Origin: an uncultured Pelagibacteraceae bacterium
GTDB lineage: Bacteria; Pseudomonadota; Alphaproteobacteria; Pelagibacterales; Pelagibacteraceae
Direction of reading: 5' to 3'
Assembly: GCA_902514605.1 (NCBI GenBank)
Contig: CABXRL010000007.1
Coordinates: 1 to 40,071 of the forward strand
DNA: 40,071 bases
The notes under the pieces are model-generated. The model did no database searches. It was given only the letters and a program-made list of their open reading frames with translations, and was not told where the DNA came from. The position numbers and the translations under genes are program-made. Shown piece by piece: positions 30,567 to 40,071 of the stretch (position 1 is its first letter; every line of letters begins with the position of its first letter).

Positions 30567-30585
30567 ATAAACAATAGGAAGAAAT

Positions 30586-31626
30586 ATGTTTAAATACTTA
30601 AAACAATTAACTTCTTTAGTTGCTATGGTTGCTGTGTTGTTCACTTTTACAACAGAGTCAATGGCTGCTAAAAAATCTAAAACACTTAAAAATACTCAAA
30701 AAAAGGGTTTTGTAAGATGTGGAGTATCTCAAGGTCTTCCAGGATTTTCTAATGCTGATGCTGCAGGAAATTGGACCGGTGTTGACGTTGATGTATGTAG
30801 AGCAGTAGCTGCTGCAGTATTAGGTGATGCAAACAAAGTTAAGTTTACACCACTAAGTGCTAAAGAAAGATTTACGGCTTTAACTTCTGGTGAGATCGAT
30901 ATCTTATCAAGAAACACAACTTGGACACTTTCTAGAGATGCTGATATCGGACTTACTTTCGTAGGTGTGAACTTTTACGATGGACAAGGTTTCATGGTAA
31001 GAAAAAGTTCAGGTATTACTTCAACAAGCCAATTCAAAAATGGTATCTCAGCTTGTACAAATATTGGTACAACAACTGAGTTAAATATGAGAGATTTCTT
31101 TAATTCAAGAGGAATTTCATATGAACCAGTTGCATTTGAAAAAGCTGACGAAGTTGTAGCTGCATACGATGCAGGTAGATGTGATACTTACACTACCGAT
31201 AAATCTGGTTTAGCTGCGCAAAGAACTAAAATGAAAAATCCTGATGAACACATTGTATTACCAGAAACTATTTCTAAAGAACCTTTAGGACCAGTTGTAA
31301 GACAAGGTGATTCTGTATGGGAAGATATCGTTAGATGGTCTTTGAACACTATGATCGAAGCTGAGGAATACGGCATTACTTCGGCTAATGCAGACATGAT
31401 GAAAACTTCAGATAATCCACAAATCAAAAGACTTGTTGGTGCTGAGGGTGAAATGGGTGCAGCATTCGGTTTAGATAATGAGTGGAACTTGAGAATTATC
31501 AAACAAGTTGGAAACTATGGTGAAAGTTATAAGAGAAATATAGCTGACACTGGTATTTTACCAGACAGAGGTCCAAATGAGTTATGGACCAAAGGTGGTA
31601 TTTTATACGTTCCACCATCAAGATAA
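30586..31626 (+). CDS. aapJ: General L-amino acid ABC transporter, periplasmic substrate-binding protein (AapJ/BztA/YhdW family)
   Basis: Signal peptide ending SMAA; VRCGVSQGLPGFSNADAAGNWTGVDVDVCRAVAAAVLGD; followed by matching permeases and ATPase. Confidence 0.93.
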   Translation: MFKYLKQLTSLVAMVAVLFTFTTESMAAKKSKTLKNTQKKGFVRCGVSQGLPGFSNADAAGNWTGVDVDVCRAVAAAVLGDANKVKFTPLSAKERFTALTSGEIDILSRNTTWTLSRDADIGLTFVGVNFYDGQGFMVRKSSGITSTSQFKNGISACTNIGTTTELNMRDFFNSRGISYEPVAFEKADEVVAAYDAGRCDTYTTDKSGLAAQRTKMKNPDEHIVLPETISKEPLGPVVRQGDSVWEDIVRWSLNTMIEAEEYGITSANADMMKTSDNPQIKRLVGAEGEMGAAFGLDNEWNLRIIKQVGNYGESYKRNIADTGILPDRGPNELWTKGGILYVPPSR

Positions 31627-31645
31627 TTTAAGTTATAAATTACAT

Positions 31646-31679
31646 AAAAAGGGCTAGATTTTTCTAGCCCTTTTTTTTT
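31646..31679 (+). terminator. Rho-independent terminator after aapJ (13-bp stem AAAAAGGGCTAGA/TCTAGCCCTTTTT, TTTT loop, U tract)
   Basis: Perfect inverted repeat followed by T run, 20 nt after the aapJ stop. Confidence 0.92.
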
Positions 31680-31701
31680 AAACTCATATATAATCTTAAT
31701 A

Positions 31702-32853
31702 ATGAATTTTAAACCTAAAGATATAGGTCCACAATTGATGACGGTTATTGCTGTTGTTCTTGTCTTTGGTTTTTTTACTTATAACGCTCAAGTCAATATG
31801 GAGAATAGGGGTATTGATTTTGGATATGGATTTTTATCACAAGAATCCTCTTTTGATGTTCAATTTTCCTTAATAGAATATGATGGATCCCATTCATATT
31901 TTAGAGCTTATTTAGTTGGTTTATTAAATACCATCCTTGTTTCAGTTATAGGAATTTTTTTTGCTACTATTTTGGGTGTGATGGTTGGTATAGCAAGACT
32001 ATCGCCTAATTATTTAATAAATAGATTTGCTGCCTTTTATGTAGAATTTTTTAGAAACATACCTTTACTTCTACAAATATTTTTCTGGTACTTTGCAGCT
32101 TTAAGAGCTTTACCACTTCCACAAGATGCTGAAGCAATCTTTGGAATTTCATTCTTAACAATAAAGGGATTATTTGTTCCTGCTTTTATTTGGCAAAACT
32201 TTAATATTTTCTTTTATTCTATAGTTGCTGCTACTATTGCGATAATAGTAATTCGCTATCAAGCAAAGAAATTACAAGAAACTCAAGGTAAACAGACACC
32301 AGTTTTGCTTATATCAATAGGTTTAATTTTAATTTTACCTCTTATAAGTTTTTTGATTGGTGGAGTAAGATTGTCATTTGAAGTTCCTGTTTTAAAGCAG
32401 CTAGCCACTACATCATTTATTTATGAGGGTGGCGTAAGTTTACCTCCTGAATTGATAGCTTTAGCGCTATCCTTATCTTTATACACAGCAACATTCATAG
32501 CTGAATGTGTTAGAGCAGGAATTCAAGGTATTAGTAAAGGTCAAAAAGAAGCTGCTGCATCAATTGGTTTAACTCCAAATCAAGTACTTAAATTAGTAGT
32601 GATGCCTCAAGCTTTAAGAATAATAATACCACCTACAACAAACCAATATCTTAACCTTACTAAAAATTCTTCACTAGCTGCAGCTATAGCATATCCTGAT
32701 CTAGTACTTGTTTTTGCTGGAACTGCTTTAATGCAAACAGGTAAGGCAATAGAAATAGTATCTATTACAATGTTTACATATTTATCTTTGAGTATAGCAA
32801 TTTCATTATTTATGAATTGGTACAACAACAAAATAGCAATCCAGGAAAAATAG
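31702..32853 (+). CDS. aapQ: General L-amino acid ABC transporter permease (AapQ/BztB)
   Basis: YVEFFRNIPLLLQIFFWYFA; EAAASIGLTPNQVLKLVVMPQALRIIIPPTTNQYLNLTKNSSLAAAIAYPDLV. Confidence 0.93.
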   Translation: MNFKPKDIGPQLMTVIAVVLVFGFFTYNAQVNMENRGIDFGYGFLSQESSFDVQFSLIEYDGSHSYFRAYLVGLLNTILVSVIGIFFATILGVMVGIARLSPNYLINRFAAFYVEFFRNIPLLLQIFFWYFAALRALPLPQDAEAIFGISFLTIKGLFVPAFIWQNFNIFFYSIVAATIAIIVIRYQAKKLQETQGKQTPVLLISIGLILILPLISFLIGGVRLSFEVPVLKQLATTSFIYEGGVSLPPELIALALSLSLYTATFIAECVRAGIQGISKGQKEAAASIGLTPNQVLKLVVMPQALRIIIPPTTNQYLNLTKNSSLAAAIAYPDLVLVFAGTALMQTGKAIEIVSITMFTYLSLSIAISLFMNWYNNKIAIQEK

Positions 32854-34295
32854 TGTCTAAAATAAATTTTTTAAAACCGAATAAGTCAAATCTATATTCC
32901 TTTTTATATTTGGGAACTTTTTTGTTTTTTGCAAGTATTTTGGATGTTCTTTTAAATTCTTTTTTTAGTCTTAATCTAACAGGTTTTTTACCTGGTTTTT
33001 TAAGTTATTTTTTACCATTAATACTCGGCTTTATTGGTCTTTACTTTATAAGAATTGAGTTAAGCGGCATCAAACAATTAGATCTACTTAATAAACACAT
33101 TAATACGAATAACTTTAACGCGATATTATCATTATTAATTATATTTATAATTTTAAAATCAATTCCACCGATACTAAGTTGGTTTTTTATTGATGCTAGT
33201 TTTGCAGGCGACACAAAAGACGTTTGTACAGGCACAGGCGCCTGTTGGACCTATATCAAAGTTTGGATAAGAAGATTCATGTATGGCATGTATCCCAATG
33301 GTGAACAATGGAGAATTAATTTATCATTTATTGCTTTAACTTTACTTGGATCTGTTGGATACTTTGTAACGGATAAATTTAAAAAATACTTAACTTTATA
33401 CTATGTCGTAATTTATCCTTTTATTGCTTTCTTGTTTATTTTCTTCTTTATTTCAGGAGGTCCAGTATTCTTTGATTTTTCGTATGGAATAATTGCTGCG
33501 ATACTATCTATAATAATTGGTTTTTTTATTCCAAGTAAATTCAAATTTTACTATTTCTTAATTGTTCCTTTTGCTCTTTATGTTTTATTAAAATATTTTA
33601 TTTTTTACGAGGAATTAATTGAGTTAGGAAAACTAGATGGTTTAAACTGGGTAGAAACAGGTGCTTGGGGTGGTTTATCGTTAACTTTTATAATTTCCTT
33701 TTTTTGTTTGATCTTTTGCTTTCCGATAGGTATGGCTTTTGCGCTTGGAAGAAGATCTGGATTTCCTTTGATTAGATACATATCTATTGGTTTCATTGAA
33801 TTTTGGAGAGGTGTCCCATTAATTACAGTGTTATTCATGTCAGCTGTAATGTTTCCAATGTTTCTACCAGCGGACTTTTTTATAGATAAATTGGTGAGGT
33901 GCATAATAGCTATTTCATTGTTTGAGGCAGCATATGTCGCTGAAGTAATAAGAGGGGGCTTACAAGCTCTTCCTAGAGGTCAATATGAAGCTGCAAAATC
34001 CTTAGGAATGGGATACTGGAGAATGCACATATTTGTAATTCTACCCCAAGCTTTAAAACTTGTTATTCCAGGTATAGCTAATACATTTTTAGCTTTAGTC
34101 AAAGATACACCATTAATTTTTGTTGTTGGTCTTTTAGAAATAGTAGGAATGTTAAATTTAGCTAAAACTAATCCAGAATGGTTGGGTTTTGCTATGGAAG
34201 GTTATGTTTTTGCAGCAATAATTTTCTGGATTATTTGTTATGCAATGAGTAAGTATAGTTATAATCTAGAACAAAAATATAAAACTGATAGATAA
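32853..34295 (+). CDS. aapM: General L-amino acid ABC transporter permease (AapM/BztC); likely GTG start at 32853
   Basis: [83 protein letters not shown] overlap with aapQ stop. Confidence 0.92.
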   Translation: MSKINFLKPNKSNLYSFLYLGTFLFFASILDVLLNSFFSLNLTGFLPGFLSYFLPLILGFIGLYFIRIELSGIKQLDLLNKHINTNNFNAILSLLIIFIILKSIPPILSWFFIDASFAGDTKDVCTGTGACWTYIKVWIRRFMYGMYPNGEQWRINLSFIALTLLGSVGYFVTDKFKKYLTLYYVVIYPFIAFLFIFFFISGGPVFFDFSYGIIAAILSIIIGFFIPSKFKFYYFLIVPFALYVLLKYFIFYEELIELGKLDGLNWVETGAWGGLSLTFIISFFCLIFCFPIGMAFALGRRSGFPLIRYISIGFIEFWRGVPLITVLFMSAVMFPMFLPADFFIDKLVRCIIAISLFEAAYVAEVIRGGLQALPRGQYEAAKSLGMGYWRMHIFVILPQALKLVIPGIANTFLALVKDTPLIFVVGLLEIVGMLNLAKTNPEWLGFAMEGYVFAAIIFWIICYAMSKYSYNLEQKYKTDR

Positions 34296-34296
34296 G

Positions 34297-35031
34297 ATGT
34301 CTGATAGCATTATTCAAATAAATAATATGAATAAATGGTTTGGTGATTTCCAAGTGCTTAAAGGAATTAATCTAGAAGTAAAACCTAAAGAAAAAATTGT
34401 TGTTTGTGGCCCATCTGGTTCTGGTAAGTCAACATTAATAAGATGTATAAATAGACTAGAGGAACACCAAGAAGGAAATATCGTTGTTGATGGAACGGAA
34501 TTAACTGAAGATACAAAAGATATAGAACAAATACGAGCTGAGGTTGGAATGGTATTTCAACAATTCAATTTGTTTCCTCATTTATCTATTTTAGATAATT
34601 GCACTTTGGCTCCTATTTGGGTTAAGAAAATGCCAAAAAAAGATGCAGAGGAACTTGCTTTAAAACATTTAGAGAGAGTACAAATTCTTGATCAAGCACA
34701 AAAATATCCCGGCCAATTATCTGGCGGACAACAACAAAGATGTGCAATTGCTAGAGCTTTATGCATGGAACCGAAAATAATGCTTTTTGATGAACCAACT
34801 TCAGCATTAGACCCAGAAATGATAAAGGAAGTTCTTGATGTTATGGTTAATTTGGCAAAACAAGGAATGACAATGATAGTTGTTACTCATGAAATGGGCT
34901 TTGCTAAAGAAGTTGCGGATCAAATGATATTTATGGACGAAGGGATGATAGTAGAAAAAGCTGATACTAAGGAATTTTTTGCTAATCCCAAAAGTGATAG
35001 AACTAAACTTTTCTTAAGTCAGATATTGTAG
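34297..35031 (+). CDS. aapP: Amino acid ABC transporter ATP-binding protein
   Basis: Walker [20 protein letters not shown]-loop [11 protein letters not shown], signature [15 protein letters not shown], Walker [13 protein letters not shown]. Confidence 0.96.
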   Translation: MSDSIIQINNMNKWFGDFQVLKGINLEVKPKEKIVVCGPSGSGKSTLIRCINRLEEHQEGNIVVDGTELTEDTKDIEQIRAEVGMVFQQFNLFPHLSILDNCTLAPIWVKKMPKKDAEELALKHLERVQILDQAQKYPGQLSGGQQQRCAIARALCMEPKIMLFDEPTSALDPEMIKEVLDVMVNLAKQGMTMIVVTHEMGFAKEVADQMIFMDEGMIVEKADTKEFFANPKSDRTKLFLSQIL

Positions 35032-35194
35032 TCAACCACTTAATTATCAAATTTTCTCAAATAAAAGCTCAAGTATTTCTTGACATATATTACCAATAAT
35101 GGGCTTTTTAGTAAAAAAAATAAAAAAATATTGTTGCAGTAGCTATCAAAAACTAGTTGAATTAAGTATTAATAAAAAATTAAGAGGGGTCTTA

Positions 35195-35566
35195 ATGGAA
35201 GATAATTTTAATAAGCATTTAGGTAATAAACTTAAGCTAAGACGTTTAGCGTTAGGTTTAACACAAACAAAAGTAGCAAAAGCTATAAACGTCACCTTCC
35301 AGCAAATACAAAAATACGAGAAGGGCACAAATGGAGTAAGCTCTATAAGATTATTGCAACTTTCAAACTATTTGAAAGTTCCGATTAATTATTTCTATGA
35401 GGACTTTTCAGAATACTTGCTAAATTTACAAAAATCTCAGGAAGGGCATCTTAATGTAAATTATAATTTTTTATCAAAAGTGTATTCAGAATTAACAACA
35501 GATCAAAAAATTAAATTTAATAAATCTCTTCAAGGAGTTAATCAAACAGTTACGAAAATTGGTTAA
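35195..35566 (+). CDS. XRE-family HTH transcriptional regulator; likely start ATG 35195
   Basis: LGNKLKLRRLALGLTQTKVAKAINVTFQQIQKYEKGTNGVSSIRLLQLSNYLKVPINYFYED; AAGAGGGG ribosome-binding-like sequence before ATG 35195. Confidence 0.9.
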   Translation: MEDNFNKHLGNKLKLRRLALGLTQTKVAKAINVTFQQIQKYEKGTNGVSSIRLLQLSNYLKVPINYFYEDFSEYLLNLQKSQEGHLNVNYNFLSKVYSELTTDQKIKFNKSLQGVNQTVTKIG

Positions 35567-35569
35567 ATT

Positions 35570-35645
35570 TGGCTCCTCGGGCAGGACTCGAACCTGCGAC
35601 CAATTGATTAACAGTCAACTGCTCTACCAACTGAGCTACCGAGGA
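35570..35645 (-). tRNA. tRNA-Asn (anticodon GTT), CCA encoded
   Basis: Reverse complement TCCTCGGTAGCTCAGTTGGTAGAGCAGTTGACTGTTAATCAATTGGTCGCAGGTTCGAGTCCTGCCCGAGGAGCCA. Confidence 0.96.
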
Positions 35646-35694
35646 ATATTAAAGACACAACTTACTTTTTTTTTTTACTAAAACAAGATTTTTT

Positions 35695-35768
35695 TGGAGG
35701 CAACGCCCGGAATCGAACCGGGATACAAGGATTTGCAATCCTCTGCGTAACCATTCCGCCACGTTGCC
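35695..35768 (-). tRNA. tRNA-Cys (anticodon GCA), CCA encoded
   Basis: Reverse complement GGCAACGTGGCGGAATGGTTACGCAGAGGATTGCAAATCCTTGTATCCCGGTTCGATTCCGGGCGTTGCCTCCA. Confidence 0.96.
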
Positions 35769-35888
35769 ATGTGTTTTAGTAGATAGCTACAAGTTGTTTT
35801 ATATAAAATATCTGTGATTAGTCTATTAAATAACGTTTTAATTTGATTATTGTTAATTTAGATTATTAAATTATAAAATACTTAACTC

Positions 35889-38516
35889 ATGAATAGTGAT
35901 AAATATATACATTCTGAAGTAGAAGATAATATTTATTCTTATTGGGAAAAAAATAAATTATTTAAACCTAAGAAAAATTCAAAAAAATATTCAATTGTCA
36001 TTCCACCGCCTAATGTTACTGGAAGTTTACATATGGGGCATGCTCTTAATAACTCAATTCAGGATCTTTTAGTTCGTTATTATCGAATGAATAATTATGA
36101 GACTTTATGGCAACCAGGAACCGATCACGCTGGAATAGCCACTCAAGCACTTGTTGAAAAACAACTTGAAAAGGATAATTTAAATAAAAATGATTTAGGT
36201 AGAGAAAAATTTATAGAAAAGGTTTGGGAATGGAAAAATCAGTATGGTGACATTATTATAAATCAACTAAAGAAATTAGGATGTTCATGTGACTGGTCCA
36301 GAAACGCGTTCACAATGGATGAAAATTTATCAAAATCAGTCATTAAAGTTTTTGTCGAACTACATAAAAAAAAATTAATTTATAAAGCAGAAAAATTAGT
36401 CAATTGGGATACAGTTTTAAAAACAGCAATATCAGATTTAGAGGTCGATCAAAGAGAAATGAACTCTAAGATTTACTATATTAGATACCCAATCGATAAA
36501 TCTTCTGATTTTATAACTATTGCAACCACAAGACCTGAAACAATGCTTGGAGATACAGCTATTGCTGTCAACCCAAAAGACAAAAGATTTAAAAAATATG
36601 TGGGCAAAACTGTCACAATCCCAATAGTAGGAAGAAAGATAAAAATCATTAAAGATAATTATGCAGATCCTGAACAAGGAACTGGTGCATTAAAGATTAC
36701 ACCAGCTCATGATTTTAATGACTATGATGTTGGTCAAAGAAATAAACTAGATATAATAAATGTATTTACTGAAGATGGTAATATAAACAATAATGCTCCA
36801 GATGGTTACGTTGGATTAAATAGATTTGAAGCACGTAAAAAAATTTTAAATGAATTAAAAGAAAAAGATTTTTTTGTTAAAGAACAAAATATTAAAAATA
36901 AAGTACCATATGGCGATAGATCAAATTCTATTATCGAACCTTTTTTAACTGAGCAATGGTTTGTAAATGCAAAAAAATTATCTACCAAAGCAAAACAAAT
37001 AGTTAAATTAAAGAAAACAAGTTTCTTTCCGGAGAATTGGTCAAAAACTTATTTTCAATGGATGAATAATATTGAACCATGGTGTATTTCTAGACAACTT
37101 TGGTGGGGTCATCAAATACCTGCTTGGTATGGTCCTGATAAAAAAATCTTTGTTGCAGCAAATGAAGCTATTGCAAAAAAACAAGCAAAAAAATTTTATA
37201 AAAAAAATGTTAAAATTATCAGAGATCCTGATGTTTTAGACACATGGTTTTCATCCGGATTATGGCCTTTTGCAACTTTGGGCTGGCCTGATAAAAAAGA
37301 ATTCGTTAAAAAATTTTATCCAACAACTGTTTTAGTAACTGGTTTTGATATTATTTTCTTTTGGGTTGCTAGAATGATGATGTTTGGCATGGAATTTTTA
37401 AACAAAGAACCATTTAAAGATATTTACGTTCATGCTTTAGTTAGAGATGAAAAAGGACAAAAAATGTCTAAGTCAAAAGGCAATGTAATTGATCCATTAG
37501 ATTTAATTGAAAAGTATAGTGCTGATGCTTTAAGATTTACTCTTCTTTCAATGGCATCACCAGGAACAGATGTTAAACTTTCAGAGGATAGAGTTAAGGG
37601 GTATAGGAATTTTTTAAATAAATTATGGAATGCTAATAATTTTTTAATTACTAATAAATGTGATTTTAACAAAACTGGTAAAATTCCCAAAACTACATTA
37701 AATATAAATAAGTGGATTTATTCAGAATTAATTCAAACCAAAGATAAAATTGAGAAAAATCTTAAAAATTATCGATTTGATGAAGCAGCCAAAAATGCTT
37801 ACCAGTTCGCTTGGCATTCTTATTGCGACTGGTACATTGAGCTTTCAAAAACTATTCTGTTTTCAAACGATGAAAAATCTAAAAAAGAAGTAAAAGAAGT
37901 ATCAGCTTATATTTTTAAACAAATACTTGTTATTCTTCATCCATTTATTCCATTTGTTACTGAGAAAATCTGGTTAAAAAATAAATTTGATAAATCAAAT
38001 AAGAATTTTCTAATGTACACTAATTGGCCATTAGGAAAAGCCAGGAAAGATCAATCTATGAAAGATGTAGAAAGTATAATTAATGTAATTTCTGAGCTTA
38101 GATCCTTTAAAAATGAATTAAATGTGAGCCCAGGTTCATTTATTGATATTTCTATTAATAAAATTGCTAAAAAAAACAAAACATTAATGACCAATAATGA
38201 AATTATTCTCAAAAAACTTGGTCGTATCAATAATTTCTATAATAAAGACCAAGAAAAACCTTCAGCTACATTGGTTATATCTGGCGACCTATTTAAGATC
38301 TATTTTGATGAAAGTGTAGATTTAAATCTAATAAAAGAAAACTTAGTTAAAAGACAGAACAAATATCAAGAGGAAATGGACAAAATATCTCAACGATTAT
38401 CCAACAAAGGATTTACCGATAGAGCTCCAAAAAATATTGTTGAACAAGAAAAAACTAACTATAGTAATCTAAAAAATGATATCAAAAAAATATCATTAAC
38501 AATTGAAAGTTTATAA
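35889..38516 (+). CDS. valS: Valyl-tRNA synthetase
   Basis: [44 protein letters not shown]-terminal coiled coil. Confidence 0.97.
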   Translation: MNSDKYIHSEVEDNIYSYWEKNKLFKPKKNSKKYSIVIPPPNVTGSLHMGHALNNSIQDLLVRYYRMNNYETLWQPGTDHAGIATQALVEKQLEKDNLNKNDLGREKFIEKVWEWKNQYGDIIINQLKKLGCSCDWSRNAFTMDENLSKSVIKVFVELHKKKLIYKAEKLVNWDTVLKTAISDLEVDQREMNSKIYYIRYPIDKSSDFITIATTRPETMLGDTAIAVNPKDKRFKKYVGKTVTIPIVGRKIKIIKDNYADPEQGTGALKITPAHDFNDYDVGQRNKLDIINVFTEDGNINNNAPDGYVGLNRFEARKKILNELKEKDFFVKEQNIKNKVPYGDRSNSIIEPFLTEQWFVNAKKLSTKAKQIVKLKKTSFFPENWSKTYFQWMNNIEPWCISRQLWWGHQIPAWYGPDKKIFVAANEAIAKKQAKKFYKKNVKIIRDPDVLDTWFSSGLWPFATLGWPDKKEFVKKFYPTTVLVTGFDIIFFWVARMMMFGMEFLNKEPFKDIYVHALVRDEKGQKMSKSKGNVIDPLDLIEKYSADALRFTLLSMASPGTDVKLSEDRVKGYRNFLNKLWNANNFLITNKCDFNKTGKIPKTTLNINKWIYSELIQTKDKIEKNLKNYRFDEAAKNAYQFAWHSYCDWYIELSKTILFSNDEKSKKEVKEVSAYIFKQILVILHPFIPFVTEKIWLKNKFDKSNKNFLMYTNWPLGKARKDQSMKDVESIINVISELRSFKNELNVSPGSFIDISINKIAKKNKTLMTNNEIILKKLGRINNFYNKDQEKPSATLVISGDLFKIYFDESVDLNLIKENLVKRQNKYQEEMDKISQRLSNKGFTDRAPKNIVEQEKTNYSNLKNDIKKISLTIESL

Positions 38517-40071
38517 TGCGGAAGTTTAATAAAAAGAAGTTACCTAGTAGACACACATCATTAGGTGCTGATAGAGCGCCACATAGATCATTTTATTATG
38601 CAATGGGTGAAACTGAGAAAGATGTTTCAAAACCATTTGTCGGTGTTGTATCAACATGGAATGAGGCAGCTCCGTGTAATATTGCTCTTATGAGACAAGC
38701 ACAATCGGTTAAGAAGGGCGTTAGAGCTTTTGGAGGAACACCAAGAGAATTTTGTACAATTACTGTTACTGATGGTATTGCTATGGGCCATGAAGGAATG
38801 AAATCTTCATTAATCTCTAGAGAAGTAATAGCAGATAGTGCGGAATTAACTGTAAGAGGTCATTGTTATGATGCATTAGTAGGTATCGCAGGTTGTGATA
38901 AATCTCTACCAGGTTTAATGATGTCCATGGTTCGATTAAATGTTCCAAGTGTTTTTATTTATGGAGGATCAATACTACCAGGTAGATATAAAGGTAAAGA
39001 TGTAACTGTTGTAGATGTATTCGAAGCAGTTGGAAAACATTCATCAGGGCAAATGTCAGCAAAAGAATTAAGAAAATTAGAATTAGTTGCATGTCCAAGT
39101 GCAGGTGCCTGTGGTGGTCAATTTACTGCAAATACGATGGCCTGTGTATCAGAAGCAATTGGTTTAGCTTTACCTTATTCAGCAGGGACACCAGCTCCTT
39201 ATGAAGAAAGAGATAAGTATGCAAAGTTAAGTGGTAAAATGGTAATGGAATTATTAGCTAAAAAAATTAAACCAAGAGATATTGTTACAAAAAAAGCTTT
39301 AGAAAATGCTGCAACAATTGTTGCTGCAACTGGCGGCTCAACTAATGCAGCTTTACACTTACCTGCAATTGCAAATGAAGCAGGAATTAAATTTGATTTA
39401 ATGGATGTTGCAAAAATATTTAAAAAAACTCCTTATCTTGCCGATTTAAAACCAGGCGGAAAATATGTTGCAAAAGACATGTGGTTAGCTGGTGGTGTAC
39501 CAATGTTATTAAAAACTCTTTACGATGGTGGTTATATTCATGGTGATTGTTTGACAGTTACTGGAAAGACTATGAAAGAAAATTTAAATGGGATTAAGTT
39601 TAATCCAAAACAAAAAGTTTTGAGAGCTTATGACAGACCTTTATCACCAGATGGAGGTGTTGTTGGACTTAAAGGTAATTTAGCTCCAGATGGAGGAATT
39701 GTAAAAATTGCAGGATTAAAAAAATTACAGTTTACTGGAAGAGCAAGATGTTTTGATAATGAGGAAAGTGCAATGAAAGCAGTTCAAAGTAAAAAATATA
39801 AAGATGGAGACGTAATTATTATTAGATACGAAGGACCAGTAGGAGGACCAGGTATGAGAGAAATGCTTTCTACAACAGGTGCAATTTATGGACAAGGTAA
39901 AGGTGAGAAGGTTGCTTTAATAACTGATGGGAGATTTTCAGGAGCGACTAGAGGTTTTTGTGTGGGTCATGTAGGCCCAGAGGCTGCTTTGGGTGGACCA
40001 ATAGCCTTACTGCGCAACGGAGATCTAATAGATATTGATGCTAAGAGAGGAACAATAAATGTTCGATTATC
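38516..40071 (+). CDS. ilvD: Dihydroxy-acid dehydratase, 3' end outside window (not in the ORF track)
   Basis: Hand translation from ATG 38516: [55 protein letters not shown]...CDKSLPG...[17 protein letters not shown]...; open to window end. Confidence 0.95.
   Translation, partial: MRKFNKKKLPSRHTSLGADRAPHRSFYYAMGETEKDVSKPFVGVVSTWNEAAPCNIALMRQAQSVKKGVRAFGGTPREFCTITVTDGIAMGHEGMKSSLISREVIADSAELTVRGHCYDALVGIAGCDKSLPGLMMSMVRLNVPSVFIYGGSILPGRYKGKDVTVVDVFEAVGKHSSGQMSAKELRKLELVACPSAGACGGQFTANTMACVSEAIGLALPYSAGTPAPYEERDKYAKLSGKMVMELLAKKIKPRDIVTKKALENAATIVAATGGSTNAALHLPAIANEAGIKFDLMDVAKIFKKTPYLADLKPGGKYVAKDMWLAGGVPMLLKTLYDGGYIHGDCLTVTGKTMKENLNGIKFNPKQKVLRAYDRPLSPDGGVVGLKGNLAPDGGIVKIAGLKKLQFTGRARCFDNEESAMKAVQSKKYKDGDVIIIRYEGPVGGPGMREMLSTTGAIYGQGKGEKVALITDGRFSGATRGFCVGHVGPEAALGGPIALLRNGDLIDIDAKRGTINVRL

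Noticed and set aside
31188-31502. 104-aa antisense ORF inside aapJ
   Set aside because: Fully within a strongly supported CDS, no recognisable motifs; explained by lower stop-codon frequency opposite a more GC-rich, well-biased gene
32817-32852. Upstream ORF-track start for aapM
   Set aside because: It lies inside aapQ; the GTG at 32853 overlapping the aapQ stop (TAGTG) fits better, as for kdsA/eno
35099-35194. Longer N-terminus of the XRE regulator
   Set aside because: The Lys/Cys-rich extension lacks domain support; ATG 35195 has an RBS-like sequence and begins just before the HTH domain
1-40071. Whole-window search for CRISPR arrays, transposases, toxin-antitoxin, phage or defence genes
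   Set aside because: No regularly spaced repeats or matching proteins seen; the window is essentially housekeeping genes

Overview
AT-rich (about 70% by eye), densely packed alphaproteobacterial core-genome segment. Gene content, tiny intergenic gaps and protein style resemble SAR11/Pelagibacterales (inference, not verified). In order: a cdsA-dxr-bamA-skp-fabZ-lpxD-lpxA-lpxI-lpxB envelope/lipid A cluster; convergent gltX, lexA, trpC-D-G-E and a PpiD/SurA-like gene on the minus strand; tpiA-secG-pyrG-kdsA-eno-ftsB-lipA-coq10; minus-strand cinA(C)-pgpA-ispDF; ntrY-ntrX-trkA-trkH; tRNA-Arg; an aapJQMP-type amino-acid ABC transporter; an XRE regulator; tRNA-Asn and tRNA-Cys; valS; and the 5' part of ilvD, which runs off the window and is absent from the ORF track. 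I saw no mobile element, CRISPR, phage or defence system, and no convincing new multi-gene system. The most interesting observations are: (1) an in-frame TAA interrupting lpxA, followed by 36 codons of LpxA-like C-terminus in the same frame; (2) an NtrX AAA+ domain with no GAFTGA motif and a Walker B 'DE' changed to 'EQ', paired with an NtrY that seems to lack its PAS domain; (3) a perfect GTTC-N7-GTTC SOS box upstream of lexA; (4) an 18-bp perfect palindrome upstream of aapJ and an intrinsic terminator between aapJ and aapQ; (5) apparent gene losses or rearrangements relative to usual alphaproteobacterial gene order.
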